Made by a program: the position numbers and the translations under genes
Assembly (NCBI RefSeq): GCF_002081715.1
Contig: NZ_MUKP01000015.1
Span: 1-64,000 of the forward strand
Direction: 5' to 3'
From: Nocardia donostiensis
GTDB lineage: Bacteria; Actinomycetota; Actinomycetes; Mycobacteriales; Mycobacteriaceae
DNA length: 64,000 bases
The notes under the pieces: model-generated
Told to the model about the DNA's origin: nothing
What the model saw: the letters and a program-made list of their open reading frames with translations, nothing else
Databases searched by the model: none
Shown: piece by piece, positions 1 through 11,610 of the stretch
Numbering within the stretch: position 1 is the first letter of the stretch
Layout of the letters: every line of letters begins with the position of its first letter

Positions 1-1191
1 CTCGGCCTGCCCGACCGGGTGCTCGACCAGGCGCTGCGCACCCTGTCCGGTGGTCAGCGTCGCCGAATCGAATTGGCACGCATCCTGTTCGCCGCCTCCG
101 ACGGCAGCGGCGGCCGCTCCGATACCATTCTGCTGCTGGACGAGCCGACCAACCACCTCGACGCCGACTCCATCACCTGGCTGCGCGGGTTCCTGCAAAA
201 CCACGACGGCGGTTTGATCGTCATCAGTCACGATGTCGAGCTGCTCGCCGATGTGGTGAACAAGGTGTGGTTCCTCGACGCGGTGCGCGGCGAGGCCGAC
301 GTCTACAACATGGCTTGGCACAAGTACCTCGACGCCCGCGCCACCGACGAACAGCGCCGCCGTCGCGAGCGCGCCAACGCCGAGAAGAAGGCGTCCGCGC
401 TGCGCGCTCAAGCTGCCAAACTCGGCGCCAAGGCAACGAAAGCCGTTGCCGCACAGAACATGGTGAAACGCGCCGACCGGATGCTTGCCGAACTGGACGA
501 GGTGCGGGTGGCCGACAAGGTCGCCAAGATCAAATTCCCCGAACCCGCAGCCTGCGGCAAAACGCCGCTGATGGCCGAAAACCTCACCAAGTTGTACGGC
601 TCGCTGGAGATCTTCACCGGCGTCGACCTGGCGATCGACCGGGGTAGCCGGGTCGTGGTGCTCGGCCTCAACGGTGCGGGTAAGACGACCCTGCTGCGGC
701 TGTTGGCCGGAGAGGAGCAGCCGACCAGCGGAATCCTCGTGCCGGGGCACGGTCTGAAGGTGGGGTATTTCGCCCAGGAACACGACACCCTCGACGACAA
801 CGCGTCGGTGTGGGAGAACATCCGCCATGCCGCCCCTGATGCCGGTGAACAGGATCTGCGTGGGTTGCTGGGCGCGTTCATGTTCAGCGGTCCGCAACTG
901 GACCAGCCCGCGGGCACCCTGTCCGGCGGTGAGAAGACCCGCCTCGCGCTCGCGGGCCTGGTGTCCTCAGCCGCGAATGTGCTGCTGCTGGATGAACCCA
1001 CCAACAACCTGGACCCGGTCTCGCGTGAGCAGGTGCTCGACGCGTTGCGCACCTACGCGGGCGCGGTCGTGCTCGTGACCCACGATCCCGGCGCGGCCGA
1101 GGCGCTGTCGCCCGAGCGGGTGATCCTGCTCCCCGACGGCACCGAGGACCACTGGTCGGCCGACTATCTGGAATTGATTCAGCTCGCGTGA
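1..1191 (+). CDS. ABC-F family ATPase, 5'-truncated by the window edge
   Basis: The reading frame is open from base 1, so this is the C-terminal 396 residues of a longer protein. What remains of the first ATPase is its signature LSGGQRRR and Walker B region LLLDEPTNHLD. A charged Lys/Arg/Ala-rich linker follows, and then a complete second ATPase with Walker A GLNGAGKTT, signature LSGGEKTRLALA and LLLDEPTNNLD. Twin cassettes without membrane segments define the ABC-F family, cytoplasmic proteins that act on the ribosome (EttA-like translation factors or antibiotic-protection factors) and are not transporters. It stands at the place of M. tuberculosis Rv1473 in the conserved order. I cannot say whether it protects against a drug; that depends on the inter-domain linker and on experiment. 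Confidence 0.93.
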   Translation, partial: LGLPDRVLDQALRTLSGGQRRRIELARILFAASDGSGGRSDTILLLDEPTNHLDADSITWLRGFLQNHDGGLIVISHDVELLADVVNKVWFLDAVRGEADVYNMAWHKYLDARATDEQRRRRERANAEKKASALRAQAAKLGAKATKAVAAQNMVKRADRMLAELDEVRVADKVAKIKFPEPAACGKTPLMAENLTKLYGSLEIFTGVDLAIDRGSRVVVLGLNGAGKTTLLRLLAGEEQPTSGILVPGHGLKVGYFAQEHDTLDDNASVWENIRHAAPDAGEQDLRGLLGAFMFSGPQLDQPAGTLSGGEKTRLALAGLVSSAANVLLLDEPTNNLDPVSREQVLDALRTYAGAVVLVTHDPGAAEALSPERVILLPDGTEDHWSADYLELIQLA

Positions 1192-1273
1192 GTTTCATCA
1201 CAAGATTCCGTTGCCGACGGCCCGCAGAGTGCTTAGCCTGAGAGGGACGCTGCTCGGCGACTCGGAGGAAGCC

Positions 1274-1507
1274 ATGGGCGACAGGCCGGCACAGACCAAG
1301 GCCACATTGAGTAAAGGCACCCGCGTCACAGGAAAGTCACGCGACCGCCTGCAATCTCAGTTGAAGAAGCAATACGAGGCGGGCGCGAGCATCCGCTCGC
1401 TGGCCCGGGCCACCGGACGCTCGTACGGGTTCATTCACAACGTGCTCGTGGAGTCGCATGTGCAGCTCCGCAGCCGGGGCGGGGCAAACCGCCGCAAGGC
1501 CCGCTGA
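1274..1507 (+). CDS. small helix-turn-helix protein (Rv1473A-like)
   Basis: A basic 77-residue protein. The stretch YEAGASIRSLARATGRSYG reads as a helix-turn-helix: a short helix, a turn and a recognition helix, followed by a Lys/Arg-rich tail. I start it at ATG 1274 because a good ribosome binding site (GGAGGA) lies a few bases upstream; an upstream in-frame extension has none. It lies 82 bp after the ABC-F gene in the same direction, as Rv1473A does after Rv1473. It is probably a DNA-binding regulator whose target is unknown. A strong hairpin follows it. Confidence 0.85.
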   Translation: MGDRPAQTKATLSKGTRVTGKSRDRLQSQLKKQYEAGASIRSLARATGRSYGFIHNVLVESHVQLRSRGGANRRKAR

Positions 1508-1526
1508 CCGGCTTCGGTCGGTGATC

Positions 1527-1553
1527 CGGCGCCGGTCGCTCGTACCGGCGCCG
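1527..1553 (+). terminator. strong hairpin after the HTH gene
   Basis: A perfect 10-bp stem, CGGCGCCGGT and its complement, around a 7-nt loop, 20 bp after the stop codon at 1507. There is no T-run, which is usual for actinobacterial intrinsic terminators. It would end the ABC-F/HTH transcript before the reductase gene. Confidence 0.6.
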
Positions 1554-1616
1554 CGATGATTTCCGCCCGTTCATCCCGTCTCTGTCGGTAGGACGAACGT
1601 AGGAAGGGACCGGACG

Positions 1617-2183
1617 GTGCGGGAATTGATCGTGCAGATGATGGTGACCGTGGACGGCTACGCCGCGGGCGCCGACGGCGGCTTGGACTGGATCGAGGTC
1701 GACGACCCGGAACTCGACGACTATCTGGCCGGCCTGCTCGGCAGTGTGGGCGGCCAAATCTTCGGACGTACCTCCTACGACCTGCTCGCCCAGTACTGGC
1801 CCGATGCCGAACACCGCCCGGCAACACCCGGCGACGCCCGTCTGGCGCCCCTGGTGAACGGACTGCCGAAGATCGTCGTCACTACCCGTAGAGAGCCCGA
1901 GCTGCCCTGGCAGCCCGCGACGAGCATCGGCACCGACTTCGCCGAACAGGTGGCCCGCTTGAAGGCGGCCGAGGGCAAACCGCTGGTCGTCTTCGCCGGC
2001 ATCACCACCGCCCGCGCCTTCTTGCAGCTGAACGCGGTCGACGAACTGCGCCTCCTCGTCTTCCCACTACTGCTCGGCGCCGGCCAACGGCTCTTCGAAG
2101 ACGGCCCCCGCATCCCCTTGCACCTGATCGAAGCCCGCCCGTTCCCCACCTCCGGAGTGGTCCTACAGCGCTACCGCCACTGA
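1617..2183 (+). CDS. dihydrofolate-reductase-like (RibD C-terminal domain) protein
   Basis: 188 residues, starting at a GTG with GAAGGGA upstream. The N-terminus (VQMMVTVDGYAAG) and the later GRTSYD segment are typical of the RibD_C/DHFR-like reductase superfamily, small NADPH-binding enzymes related to the reductase half of riboflavin enzyme RibD. These stand-alone members are common in actinobacteria and their substrates are mostly unknown. No riboflavin genes are nearby, so a role in that pathway is not implied. It is a single gene between a terminator hairpin and a convergent gene pair. Confidence 0.85.
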   Translation: MRELIVQMMVTVDGYAAGADGGLDWIEVDDPELDDYLAGLLGSVGGQIFGRTSYDLLAQYWPDAEHRPATPGDARLAPLVNGLPKIVVTTRREPELPWQPATSIGTDFAEQVARLKAAEGKPLVVFAGITTARAFLQLNAVDELRLLVFPLLLGAGQRLFEDGPRIPLHLIEARPFPTSGVVLQRYRH

Positions 2184-2322
2184 CTCAGGTAGCCGCCTGC
2201 ACCTCGTGCCCAGTCCGCGACCCGCACAGGTGCCCACGCTCTGCACGGCCCGGTTCGCGTTTCCTGCCCTCGCACCACATCCGCCGAAGGCGCGGCCATA
2301 AATACAGCCATAGATACAATCC

Positions 2323-3276
2323 CTACACATTCCCGTCACCGTGGACGAGGAGGTTTCCGAGGCTGGTGAAAATGGGTAGTCCGGTTTTGATCTCCAGGTA
2401 GGCGAACTGGCCCTGCGGGTTGACTTCCAGGAAGTAGTACTCGCCGTCGCGGCCGAGTCGCAGGTCGAGTACGCCGAAGCTCAGGCCTAGTGCGCCCATC
2501 AGGGTGGCGAGGGATTTGCTGACCGAGGCGGGCAGGTGGGCGGGAGTGAAGTCGACGGAGGTATCGAGCCGGGAGTCGACTCGGCCGACGCCGGCTTGGG
2601 AGTCGATGCGTACCACCCATTCGACTCCGTCGACCCATACCACGCGTAGGTCGCAGTCGGCGTCGATGTAGTCCTGGAATGTGGTGGGCGAAGCACGGAT
2701 ACCGGTGAGCCGGTTCAGGTCGGTGGGGCCGACGATTCTGGTTTCGGCGAATTCGGCGCGGCTGGTGCCGGTCCGTTTGAACACCACGGGGCCGGGCCGG
2801 GATTCGATGAAGCCACGCGCCTCGGCGGGGTCGTTGGTGATCAGGGTTTCCGGGATCGCGAAACCGGCGCGGTAGGCGGTTTCCAGTTGCACGATCTTGC
2901 GGTTGGCGGTGCGGTCGCTGCCGGGATCGTTGACCCAGTGTGCCGGCATCGACCACAGCAGCCCCTGGAGGAACCCGTCGCATTCGGCCTGCCGGTAGGC
3001 GTCGTCATCGGCGCGCACCCCGGCGGGCACCGCGCTCGGGTGCGGACGGCGCCACCACACCGACCGCACATCGTCGAGCCCGATCAGATGCGACAACGAT
3101 CGGGTGGTGCCGACCCGGTCGAGGCGGAAACTGCCGGTTTCCCGGGGGAAGTCACGCAGGTCGAGGTGGAGTGGGTTGACCCCGTGGTGTTCCCGCAGGG
3201 TCACCGCCATGGCGGTGGCGTGTAGATCGTCGGACTCGGAGACGATCAGTACCGAACTGGTCCGCGGGGCGGCCAT
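2323..3276 (-). CDS. ATP-grasp ligase of the MvdC/MvdD (graspetide maturase) type
   Basis: 317 residues. The N-terminal part ends in the motif VWWRRP, which I associate with MvdD/TgmB-like ATP-grasp peptide maturases. It is followed by the conserved VNDPGSDRTANRK segment and a C-terminal ATP-grasp core with VVFKRTG, VLDLRLGRDGEYYFLEVNPQGQF (metal-binding Glu and Asn) and a final helix. Such enzymes use ATP to join Asp/Glu side chains to Ser/Thr/Lys in a precursor peptide, giving macrolactones or macrolactams. The gene starts 12 bp after the 149-aa gene at 3289-3738, so the two are almost certainly co-expressed, and that protein is the obvious candidate substrate. I saw no methyltransferase, protease or exporter next to it. 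Family assignment is firm; product and substrate are inference. Confidence 0.85.
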   Translation of the reverse strand: MAAPRTSSVLIVSESDDLHATAMAVTLREHHGVNPLHLDLRDFPRETGSFRLDRVGTTRSLSHLIGLDDVRSVWWRRPHPSAVPAGVRADDDAYRQAECDGFLQGLLWSMPAHWVNDPGSDRTANRKIVQLETAYRAGFAIPETLITNDPAEARGFIESRPGPVVFKRTGTSRAEFAETRIVGPTDLNRLTGIRASPTTFQDYIDADCDLRVVWVDGVEWVVRIDSQAGVGRVDSRLDTSVDFTPAHLPASVSKSLATLMGALGLSFGVLDLRLGRDGEYYFLEVNPQGQFAYLEIKTGLPIFTSLGNLLVHGDGNV

Positions 3277-3288
3277 TCGTCCGGCCGC

Positions 3289-3738
3289 TCAGTCGAGGCT
3301 GTCGCAATTGATGCCGTCGTCGCTGCCCGCGAGCGATTTGGTCTGGCAGTAGGTAAATGTGGCGCCGGTGTCGGGGGAGTCGATCAGCTGCAGCTGATCG
3401 GCCCACGACGCGGTGAGCTGTCGTAGCAGTTCGTCACCGAGTGCGGGGGAGGGGGGACCGGCCAGGGTCATCGGCCGGTCCACCACATCGATGCGCAGGG
3501 TGCGGGTGAAGTCGGCGGTGGCGCCGGGGCGGATATCGATCAGCACGGGTCGGCCGGGGGCCGGGGCGTTGCTGTCGGATTCGAGGACACGGAGCACGTC
3601 GTCGCGCCGGAAAGTCCATGTCCCCTCGGCGACCCGCACGGTGATATCGCGTTCCGATTCGGCGACGAGCATTCCGCGAAGTGCGGGAATCCGGTCGCCG
3701 ACGCGGGTGGTGCAGGGGACGTGGATGGCATCGATCAT
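3289..3738 (-). CDS. 149-aa protein with acceptor/donor-rich tail, candidate precursor for the ATP-grasp ligase
   Basis: I do not recognise a named family. Residues 1-95 look like a compact beta-rich domain (alternating hydrophobic strands such as DITVRVAEGTWTFRRDDVLRVLE). Residues 105-130 are helical. The last 20 or so residues change character: TYCQTK followed by SLAGSDDGINCDSLD, rich in Thr, Ser, Lys, Asp and with two Cys. That tail has the nucleophile and acid residues an ATP-grasp macrocyclase would need. The ATP-grasp gene follows at 12 bp. The start ATG has GGAGA upstream. As a precursor it would be unusually long and with a folded leader; alternatively it is a partner or recognition protein. 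Confidence 0.7.
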   Translation of the reverse strand: MIDAIHVPCTTRVGDRIPALRGMLVAESERDITVRVAEGTWTFRRDDVLRVLESDSNAPAPGRPVLIDIRPGATADFTRTLRIDVVDRPMTLAGPPSPALGDELLRQLTASWADQLQLIDSPDTGATFTYCQTKSLAGSDDGINCDSLD

Positions 3739-3964
3739 GGTGGTTTCTCCGATCTGCTACGAATCTGCTCGCGATTTGCCAGAACCCCCGAGCGTGCGGT
3801 GAATCATATCGCGGGGGGTTGCCGTAACGGTCCGGATCGACGGATTTCCGGGCTCCGGCCTATGGCTCCAGAGCCCGGGAAGTGCTAGCGCCGAAAGATT
3901 TTCGGCGATCTGCCGATCGCCGATGCGCTCTCGGAGAGTTATCCGCCGGGAAAGCGGGAACGGC

Positions 3965-4417
3965 TCATTGCCGGATGTTGGCGGCGAGTGCGCCGCTGAG
4001 TTCCGATCCGAGCAGGCGCGGATCGTCGGCAAGCCCGCGGAAGCGGGAGTGTGGATCGGGGACGAGTTTACGTGCGTCGAGGTCGAGCAGGCCGCCGACT
4101 GCGTCGATCTCGGCCGACAGGGTGCCGTCGAGGGTACGGATCTGCTGGTGGACTCGGAAGGTCTTGCCATCGCCCCAGACGAATTCGCAGGTAACGCGCG
4201 CCTCGTCGCCGCCACGCAGTTCGCGTCGGTATCTGATCGTTGTTTCCAGCACCACCGGACCTACTCGGGCGGCGAGCAGTTTGTCCGGGTTGATCCCGGC
4301 CGCCCGCAGCAGTTCCCATCGCGCGTGCTCGGCATACTGCAGATACACCGCCTGGTTCAGGTGGCCCTGGACATCCAGTTCGTAGCCGCGGACCGTGACG
4401 GGGATTGAGAAGGTCAT
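3965..4417 (-). CDS. hotdog-fold acyl-CoA thioesterase
   Basis: 150 residues when started at ATG 4417; the frame stays open further upstream but 150 aa is the normal size for the YbgC/4-hydroxybenzoyl-CoA thioesterase group. The motif VRGYELDVQGHLNQAVYLQYAEHARW holds the conserved Asp, Gly-His and the helix start of this fold (catalytic Asp in DVQGHLN). Such enzymes hydrolyse acyl-CoA thioesters in the cytoplasm; chain preference cannot be read from sequence. It faces away from the hydrolase gene at 4567, sharing a 149-bp intergenic region. Confidence 0.85.
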   Translation of the reverse strand: MTFSIPVTVRGYELDVQGHLNQAVYLQYAEHARWELLRAAGINPDKLLAARVGPVVLETTIRYRRELRGGDEARVTCEFVWGDGKTFRVHQQIRTLDGTLSAEIDAVGGLLDLDARKLVPDPHSRFRGLADDPRLLGSELSGALAANIRQ

Positions 4418-4496
4418 GTCTTGGGCGAACCCTCGGCGGACTCCGATTGTTCCCGGAAACGTGCGTTGGAAGCGGGTTTCTCGGTTCCGCATCATG

Positions 4497-4540
4497 AACT
4501 CATAGCTTATCGCCATAATTAAAGGATTAGTCAGGTGATC
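4497..4540. promoter_or_regulatory. AT-rich segment between divergent genes
   Basis: This short stretch (AACTCATAGCTTATCG, then CATAATTAAAGGATTAG) is much richer in A/T than its surroundings and lies between the divergent thioesterase and hydrolase genes. It is the likely place for one or both promoters. No clear -35/-10 pair could be chosen. Confidence 0.3.
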
Positions 4541-4566
4541 GCGCTGCGGCGAGTGAGGAGGACACG

Positions 4567-5358
4567 ATGATCGATGTCATCACACTCCGAGGCACCGGGG
4601 AGCCGCGCGATTCCAGCGGTTCACCCACCGGAATGCTGCGCGAGGTGACCCGGCTGCTCGACCCGCAGCGTTTCCGCTGTTACGAACCGGACTGGCCGGC
4701 TTCGATCGGCCCCGTACCGCAGGTGTGGGGTCCCTCGCTGGAGACCTCGGTACGGATCGGTGTGGCGGCAGGAATCCGCGCGATTCGGGATTCCCCGAAC
4801 GTGTGTGGCCTGCTGAGTTATTCGCTCGGCGGGATCTGCGCAAGCCGCATCCTCGAAGGTGTGCACCGCGGCGAATACACCGATACCGACGGCAGCCCGC
4901 TCGAGATCGCCTTCACCGTGAACATCGCCAATCCGCTGCGCCGGGCCGGGCAGTCGGTCGGGGATCTGTGCCCGCCATCGACGTTCGGGCTGCACGGCCA
5001 ACGCGGTGCCTGGCCCGCGATCGACATACAGGAATACGCCAATCCCGGCGATATCATCACCGCATCGCCCGCGGACTCGCCGCTGCGCATCATCGACGTC
5101 GGAATATCGCCGTTCTCGTTCCTCGAAGGAGCGCGCTTCGGTGACGCCACCCCGTTGATCTTCGCCGAACTGCTGCGATTCCTGCTGCTGAACCCGCTCG
5201 CCAACACGCGGCGCTACGCCGAAACCGTGCACGGAGTGATCGGGTATCTGACCCCGTGGCCGGACGGCCAGCATGTGCTGTATTCCGGGCATCGGATGCC
5301 GGGGACGGACGTGCTGTGGACCACGCATGCCGCCGAGTACCTCAACGCCACATATTGA
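4567..5358 (+). CDS. alpha/beta serine hydrolase, LysB/PE-PPE-domain-like
   Basis: 263 residues. The start ATG follows GAGGAGG. The protein begins with a strand and Gly-Thr-Gly turn (ITLRGTGEP), and the nucleophile elbow is YSLGG with Ser86. Later NIANPLRRAG is the N-P-R segment typical of mycobacteriophage lysin B and of PE-PPE-domain/cutinase-like esterases of mycolate-containing bacteria. A C-terminal SGHRMPG offers the catalytic His. Members cleave mycolic-acid esters or other lipid esters. I see no signal peptide and no phage genes around it, so this is a chromosomal enzyme and its substrate is unproven. Confidence 0.75.
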   Translation: MIDVITLRGTGEPRDSSGSPTGMLREVTRLLDPQRFRCYEPDWPASIGPVPQVWGPSLETSVRIGVAAGIRAIRDSPNVCGLLSYSLGGICASRILEGVHRGEYTDTDGSPLEIAFTVNIANPLRRAGQSVGDLCPPSTFGLHGQRGAWPAIDIQEYANPGDIITASPADSPLRIIDVGISPFSFLEGARFGDATPLIFAELLRFLLLNPLANTRRYAETVHGVIGYLTPWPDGQHVLYSGHRMPGTDVLWTTHAAEYLNATY

Positions 5359-5408
5359 TTCGACTCGGTGCCGAGAGCCGGTGCGGCCGCTGCGCCGGTG
5401 CCGGTCGC

Positions 5409-5975
5409 TCAGATGCGGCGGCGTACCGATGCTTCGACCAGATCCAGGACGGCGGAAAGGTTCTCGTTGGTGTGGCCCGACGCGATCCGGGCGATCAGCC
5501 CGTCGAGGACCAGATCCAGATAGCCGAGCAGCACGTCGGTCGGTACGTCGTCGCGCAACGCGCCTGCGGCTTTACGGCGTTCCAGCCGGGCCAGGGTGGC
5601 AGTGGTCAACTCCGCCGAACGCTGAGTCCAACTGGCCCGGAACTCCGGGTCGGTGCGCAGTCTGCGGGCTATCTCGAGCCGGGTGCCCAGCCAGTTGAAC
5701 TGTTCGGGATCGGCGAGCATATCCCGCATCACCTGCACGATGCCCTCGTTGGCTGCTACCTCGGCCATCCGCCCGGCATCTTCTTGGGCCAGAGCGAGGA
5801 ACAGTGCGTCCTTGTCCCGGAAATGATGAAAGATCGCGCCGCGCGACAATCCGATGGCCTCTTCCAGCCTGCGCACGGTGGCGCCTTCGTACCCGTATTC
5901 GGCGAAGCAGCGGCGGGCGCCGTCGAGTATCTGGCTGCGCCGGGCGGCCAGGTGATCGTCGCTGACCTTGGGCAT
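5409..5975 (-). CDS. acnR: TetR-family repressor of aconitase (AcnR)
   Basis: 188 residues from ATG 5975, which has AGGAG five bases upstream. The N-terminal helix-turn-helix is clear (ILDGARRCFAEYGYEGATVRRL, then GLSRGAIFHHFRDKDALF), followed by an all-helical ligand domain. Length and position directly downstream of acn match AcnR of Corynebacterium glutamicum (188 aa) and Rv1474c. AcnR represses aconitase and in Corynebacterium senses citrate. A 16-bp operator candidate upstream of acn (9034-9049) supports this. Confidence 0.93.
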   Translation of the reverse strand: MPKVSDDHLAARRSQILDGARRCFAEYGYEGATVRRLEEAIGLSRGAIFHHFRDKDALFLALAQEDAGRMAEVAANEGIVQVMRDMLADPEQFNWLGTRLEIARRLRTDPEFRASWTQRSAELTTATLARLERRKAAGALRDDVPTDVLLGYLDLVLDGLIARIASGHTNENLSAVLDLVEASVRRRI

Positions 5976-6079
5976 GCGAACTCCTGTGGAGAGGGCGGGG
6001 TGGCGAGAACTGTAGATGCCGCACGTGTGGCCGCGTACCGGTGCCCGGTGCGGCGGAGTCGCCGCCCGGGCGGGATAGA

Positions 6080-6106
6080 GTCCGGCGGCGTTGCGCGCCG
6101 CCGGAC
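6080..6106 (-). terminator. hairpin between acn and acnR
   Basis: A perfect 11-bp stem, GTCCGGCGGCG with its complement, around a 5-nt loop, 10 bp past the acn stop codon. It should end or attenuate the acn transcript before acnR. Confidence 0.6.
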
Positions 6107-6115
6107 TCACCGGTT

Positions 6116-9253
<3,138 letters not shown>

Positions 9254-9319
9254 TCATCGCAGTTGTTGGATGCCCCGTCGCCTCGCGTACCGATGCGGCT
9301 CGACAAGACCGGATGGAAG

Positions 9320-9883
9320 ATGACCGTCTCGCACACCTCGGCTTTCCCCCCCATGGCCGCAAAGCTGCCGCCGAACGTCGACGACGACGCGCTGCAGGAG
9401 CTGCGGGAAGATCTGGCCGACAATGCGGTGGCCACCCTGGAGGACACCGACCAGTCTGATCTGGCGAAGATTGTCGCCGAGGCACGCGACCACGGTATTC
9501 CGCTGAGCATCGTGGTGATTCCGGGCAATCCCGGACATGATTCCGAGTTGCGTGACCTGGCCACCGAGGTCGCGAAATTCCAGCACGGCACCATCGCGGT
9601 GTTCAGCGACGATTGGATCGGCACGACCAGCGATTCGATCAGCCGGGTGCGGCTGGAGTGGGCCGAAGACACCGCCAAGTGGAAAGGCGGCCGCTCGGAG
9701 GAGGCGGCGCAGATCTTCGTCGACCGGCTCGAACAGCCGGAGGCGGTGTCGTGGACTGCGATAACCAGCGTGCTGCTGGCCGGTACCGCCCTGCTGGTCG
9801 CCGGTCTCTACTGGGTCAAGCGCAAGCGCTCGGTGTCCGCCGTGGCCGGCGCGGACACGACCGCGTCATCGGTGCGACGGTAA
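9320..9883 (+). CDS. Rv1476-like membrane-anchored protein (DUF6676 type)
   Basis: 187 residues from ATG 9320, close to the 186 aa of Rv1476. Residues 1-150 form an alpha/beta soluble domain (PLSIVVIPGNPG, HGTIAVFSDDWIGT). One transmembrane helix (AITSVLLAGTALLVAGLYWV) lies near residue 155, followed by KRKR and a short tail. The soluble domain resembles the fold of TPM-domain proteins, but the function is not established. It sits between acn and the RipA-like gene as in mycobacteria. The 399-bp region before it also carries the divergent acn promoter. Confidence 0.85.
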   Translation: MTVSHTSAFPPMAAKLPPNVDDDALQELREDLADNAVATLEDTDQSDLAKIVAEARDHGIPLSIVVIPGNPGHDSELRDLATEVAKFQHGTIAVFSDDWIGTTSDSISRVRLEWAEDTAKWKGGRSEEAAQIFVDRLEQPEAVSWTAITSVLLAGTALLVAGLYWVKRKRSVSAVAGADTTASSVRR

Positions 9884-10143
9884 CGGTTCGCCCGCGATTC
9901 TCGGGTGAATCTTTTCCTCTCCGAGACCACTTCGGGCTCTCGATTCGGCAAATAACAGGCAACTGAGAAATTGTCCTCTGTGTAATTCTGTTACCTGTGT
10001 TCTTTTTGTGACCCAAGTGTCGTACGGTTCCCGTGAGCACTGCTGTGGAATGAGTGTTTGCAGTGATGCCAGCCGACTGTGGAGCCACATGGTTCGGCTG
10101 GTGTTCGTGATGCGAAGCCACAGTCGGATCCGCTGGAGGTGCG
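9884..10143 (+). promoter_or_regulatory. long leader upstream of the RipA-like gene
   Basis: 260 bp without a gene, A/T-richer than its surroundings (GTAATTCTGTTACCTGTG and a CTTTTTGTGACC stretch near 9980-10015). The first part contains GGGTGAATC and CTTTTCCTCTCCGA followed by a foldable CCGAGACCACTTCGGG segment. These pieces resemble conserved parts of the c-di-AMP (ydaO-type) riboswitch, which precedes cell-wall hydrolase genes in some actinobacteria. I could not fold the complete element, so this is a suggestion only. Confidence 0.35.
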
Positions 10144-11610
10144 ATGCGCGTCGCTCGGCAAACCGGTCACCGTCCGCCGCTGTGGGTCGCCCTGGGTTTG
10201 CTGATCAGCGCGACCGTCCTCGTTTCCAGTCCCTCGGCCGCTGTGCCCCCGCCGCCGGCGAACCCCAGTGACAGCGATATCGCCGCCGCGGGCGCCCAGG
10301 CCGATGCCAGGCTCGGTGAAGTCGGCGCCTTGATCAACCAGGTCGCGGTCGTCGACCAGCAGATACAGCACCTGGACGACACCGTCGCGCGCACCCGTGA
10401 GCAGGTGAACAAAGCGCTCGTCGACCTGCAGAACGCGCGTGCCGCCGCCGATGCCGCGGCCGCGTATGTGACCGCGACCACCGCCGAATTGGCCAGCGCC
10501 GGAACTCGAATCCAGCAGGCCCGTCATAATTTCGACCGCTTCGCCGTCGCGGCCTACACTCGGCCCGCCTCCGATTCGGTCCTCACCTACCTCGCGCCCG
10601 GCGGACCGGACGTCGCGCTCGACCGCGCCCAACTGCTCGGGCTGACGACGAAGAACCAGCAGCACGTCCTCGACCAACTGCACCGCGCGCAGATCGAGCA
10701 GGGCAACAAGAACTCCGCCGCACGCCGAGCCGAAGCCGCCGCCGATGCCGCCGTCGACGACGCCGAACGACAGCAGGCCGCCGCCGAACAGGCAGTGCGG
10801 ACAGCCACCGACGAACTGCACCGCCACGCCGCCCGCCGCGACGATCTGCTGCGCAGCCGCGACGACGCCCAGGCCAGACTGGACGCGGCCCGCAGCCGGG
10901 TAGCGGGTCTGGAGCAGCAGCGCGACACCTATTCGGCCTGGGACCGCCAGCGCCGGGCTGAACAAGCCGCGCTCGCCGCTGCGGCTTCCGCTGCCGCCGC
11001 GCGGGCCGCCGCCGACCGAGCCGCGCGGGAACGGGCGGCGCAATTGGGCGAGGGCACTCGCCCGCATACCCAGCTGGAGAATTCGCCGCCGCGTGCGGGG
11101 AAGGTGAAGCCGCTCCCGCGCGCGGGCAGCGACGAGGAAGGCAACCGCGGGGACAGCGGCGATGCGCAGACCCCGTCGGTCACCGGAGCCGCCGCCGTCG
11201 AGATCGTCGTCGACCGCGCCCTGTCCCAGCTCGGTGTCACCTACGCCTGGGGCGGTGGCGACGAAGCAGGACCGACCCTCGGCATCCGCGACGGCGGCGT
11301 CGCCGACCGGCACGGCGACTACCGGAAGGTCGGCTTCGACTGCTCCGGACTGATGGTCTACGCCTTCGCCGGGATCGGGGTCCTGCTGCCGCACTACAGC
11401 GGCTATCAGTACAACGCAGGCATCCGGGTGCCCGTGTCCCAGCGGGCCCGCGGCGACATGCTGTTCTGGGGCCCCGGCGGCAGCCGCCATGTGGCGCTGT
11501 ACCTGGGAGACGGCGCAATGGTGGAGGCACCGCAGTCCGGTGGTGTGGTCCGGGTTTCACCGGTCCGGGAAGCGGGCATCATGCCGTATGCGGTGCGTAT
11601 CGTCAGCTGA
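10144..11610 (+). CDS. ripA: secreted NlpC/P60 peptidoglycan endopeptidase (RipA-like)
   Basis: 488 residues; ATG preceded by GGAGGTG. A Sec signal peptide (LWVALGLLISATVLV, cut near SPSAA) leads into a long Ala-rich coiled coil (about residues 50-305), a Pro/charged linker and a C-terminal NlpC/P60 domain. The catalytic triad is Cys400 (FDCSGLM), His449 (SRHVALY) and Glu461; the spacings of 49 and 12 equal those of M. tuberculosis RipA (C383, H432, E444). Such enzymes cut the D-Glu/mDAP stem-peptide bond during daughter-cell separation, and the coiled coil autoinhibits. In M. tuberculosis a second paralogue, RipB, follows; here it is absent and MoxR comes next. Confidence 0.95.
   Translation: MRVARQTGHRPPLWVALGLLISATVLVSSPSAAVPPPPANPSDSDIAAAGAQADARLGEVGALINQVAVVDQQIQHLDDTVARTREQVNKALVDLQNARAAADAAAAYVTATTAELASAGTRIQQARHNFDRFAVAAYTRPASDSVLTYLAPGGPDVALDRAQLLGLTTKNQQHVLDQLHRAQIEQGNKNSAARRAEAAADAAVDDAERQQAAAEQAVRTATDELHRHAARRDDLLRSRDDAQARLDAARSRVAGLEQQRDTYSAWDRQRRAEQAALAAAASAAAARAAADRAARERAAQLGEGTRPHTQLENSPPRAGKVKPLPRAGSDEEGNRGDSGDAQTPSVTGAAAVEIVVDRALSQLGVTYAWGGGDEAGPTLGIRDGGVADRHGDYRKVGFDCSGLMVYAFAGIGVLLPHYSGYQYNAGIRVPVSQRARGDMLFWGPGGSRHVALYLGDGAMVEAPQSGGVVRVSPVREAGIMPYAVRIVS

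Noticed and set aside
3757..4215. 152-codon frame on the minus strand
   Set aside because: It overlaps the thioesterase in another frame and has a Ser/Arg-rich composition without motifs.
4567..5358. Prophage lysin B
   Set aside because: No other phage genes, integrase or attachment site nearby; LysB-like folds also occur as chromosomal esterases in mycolate producers.
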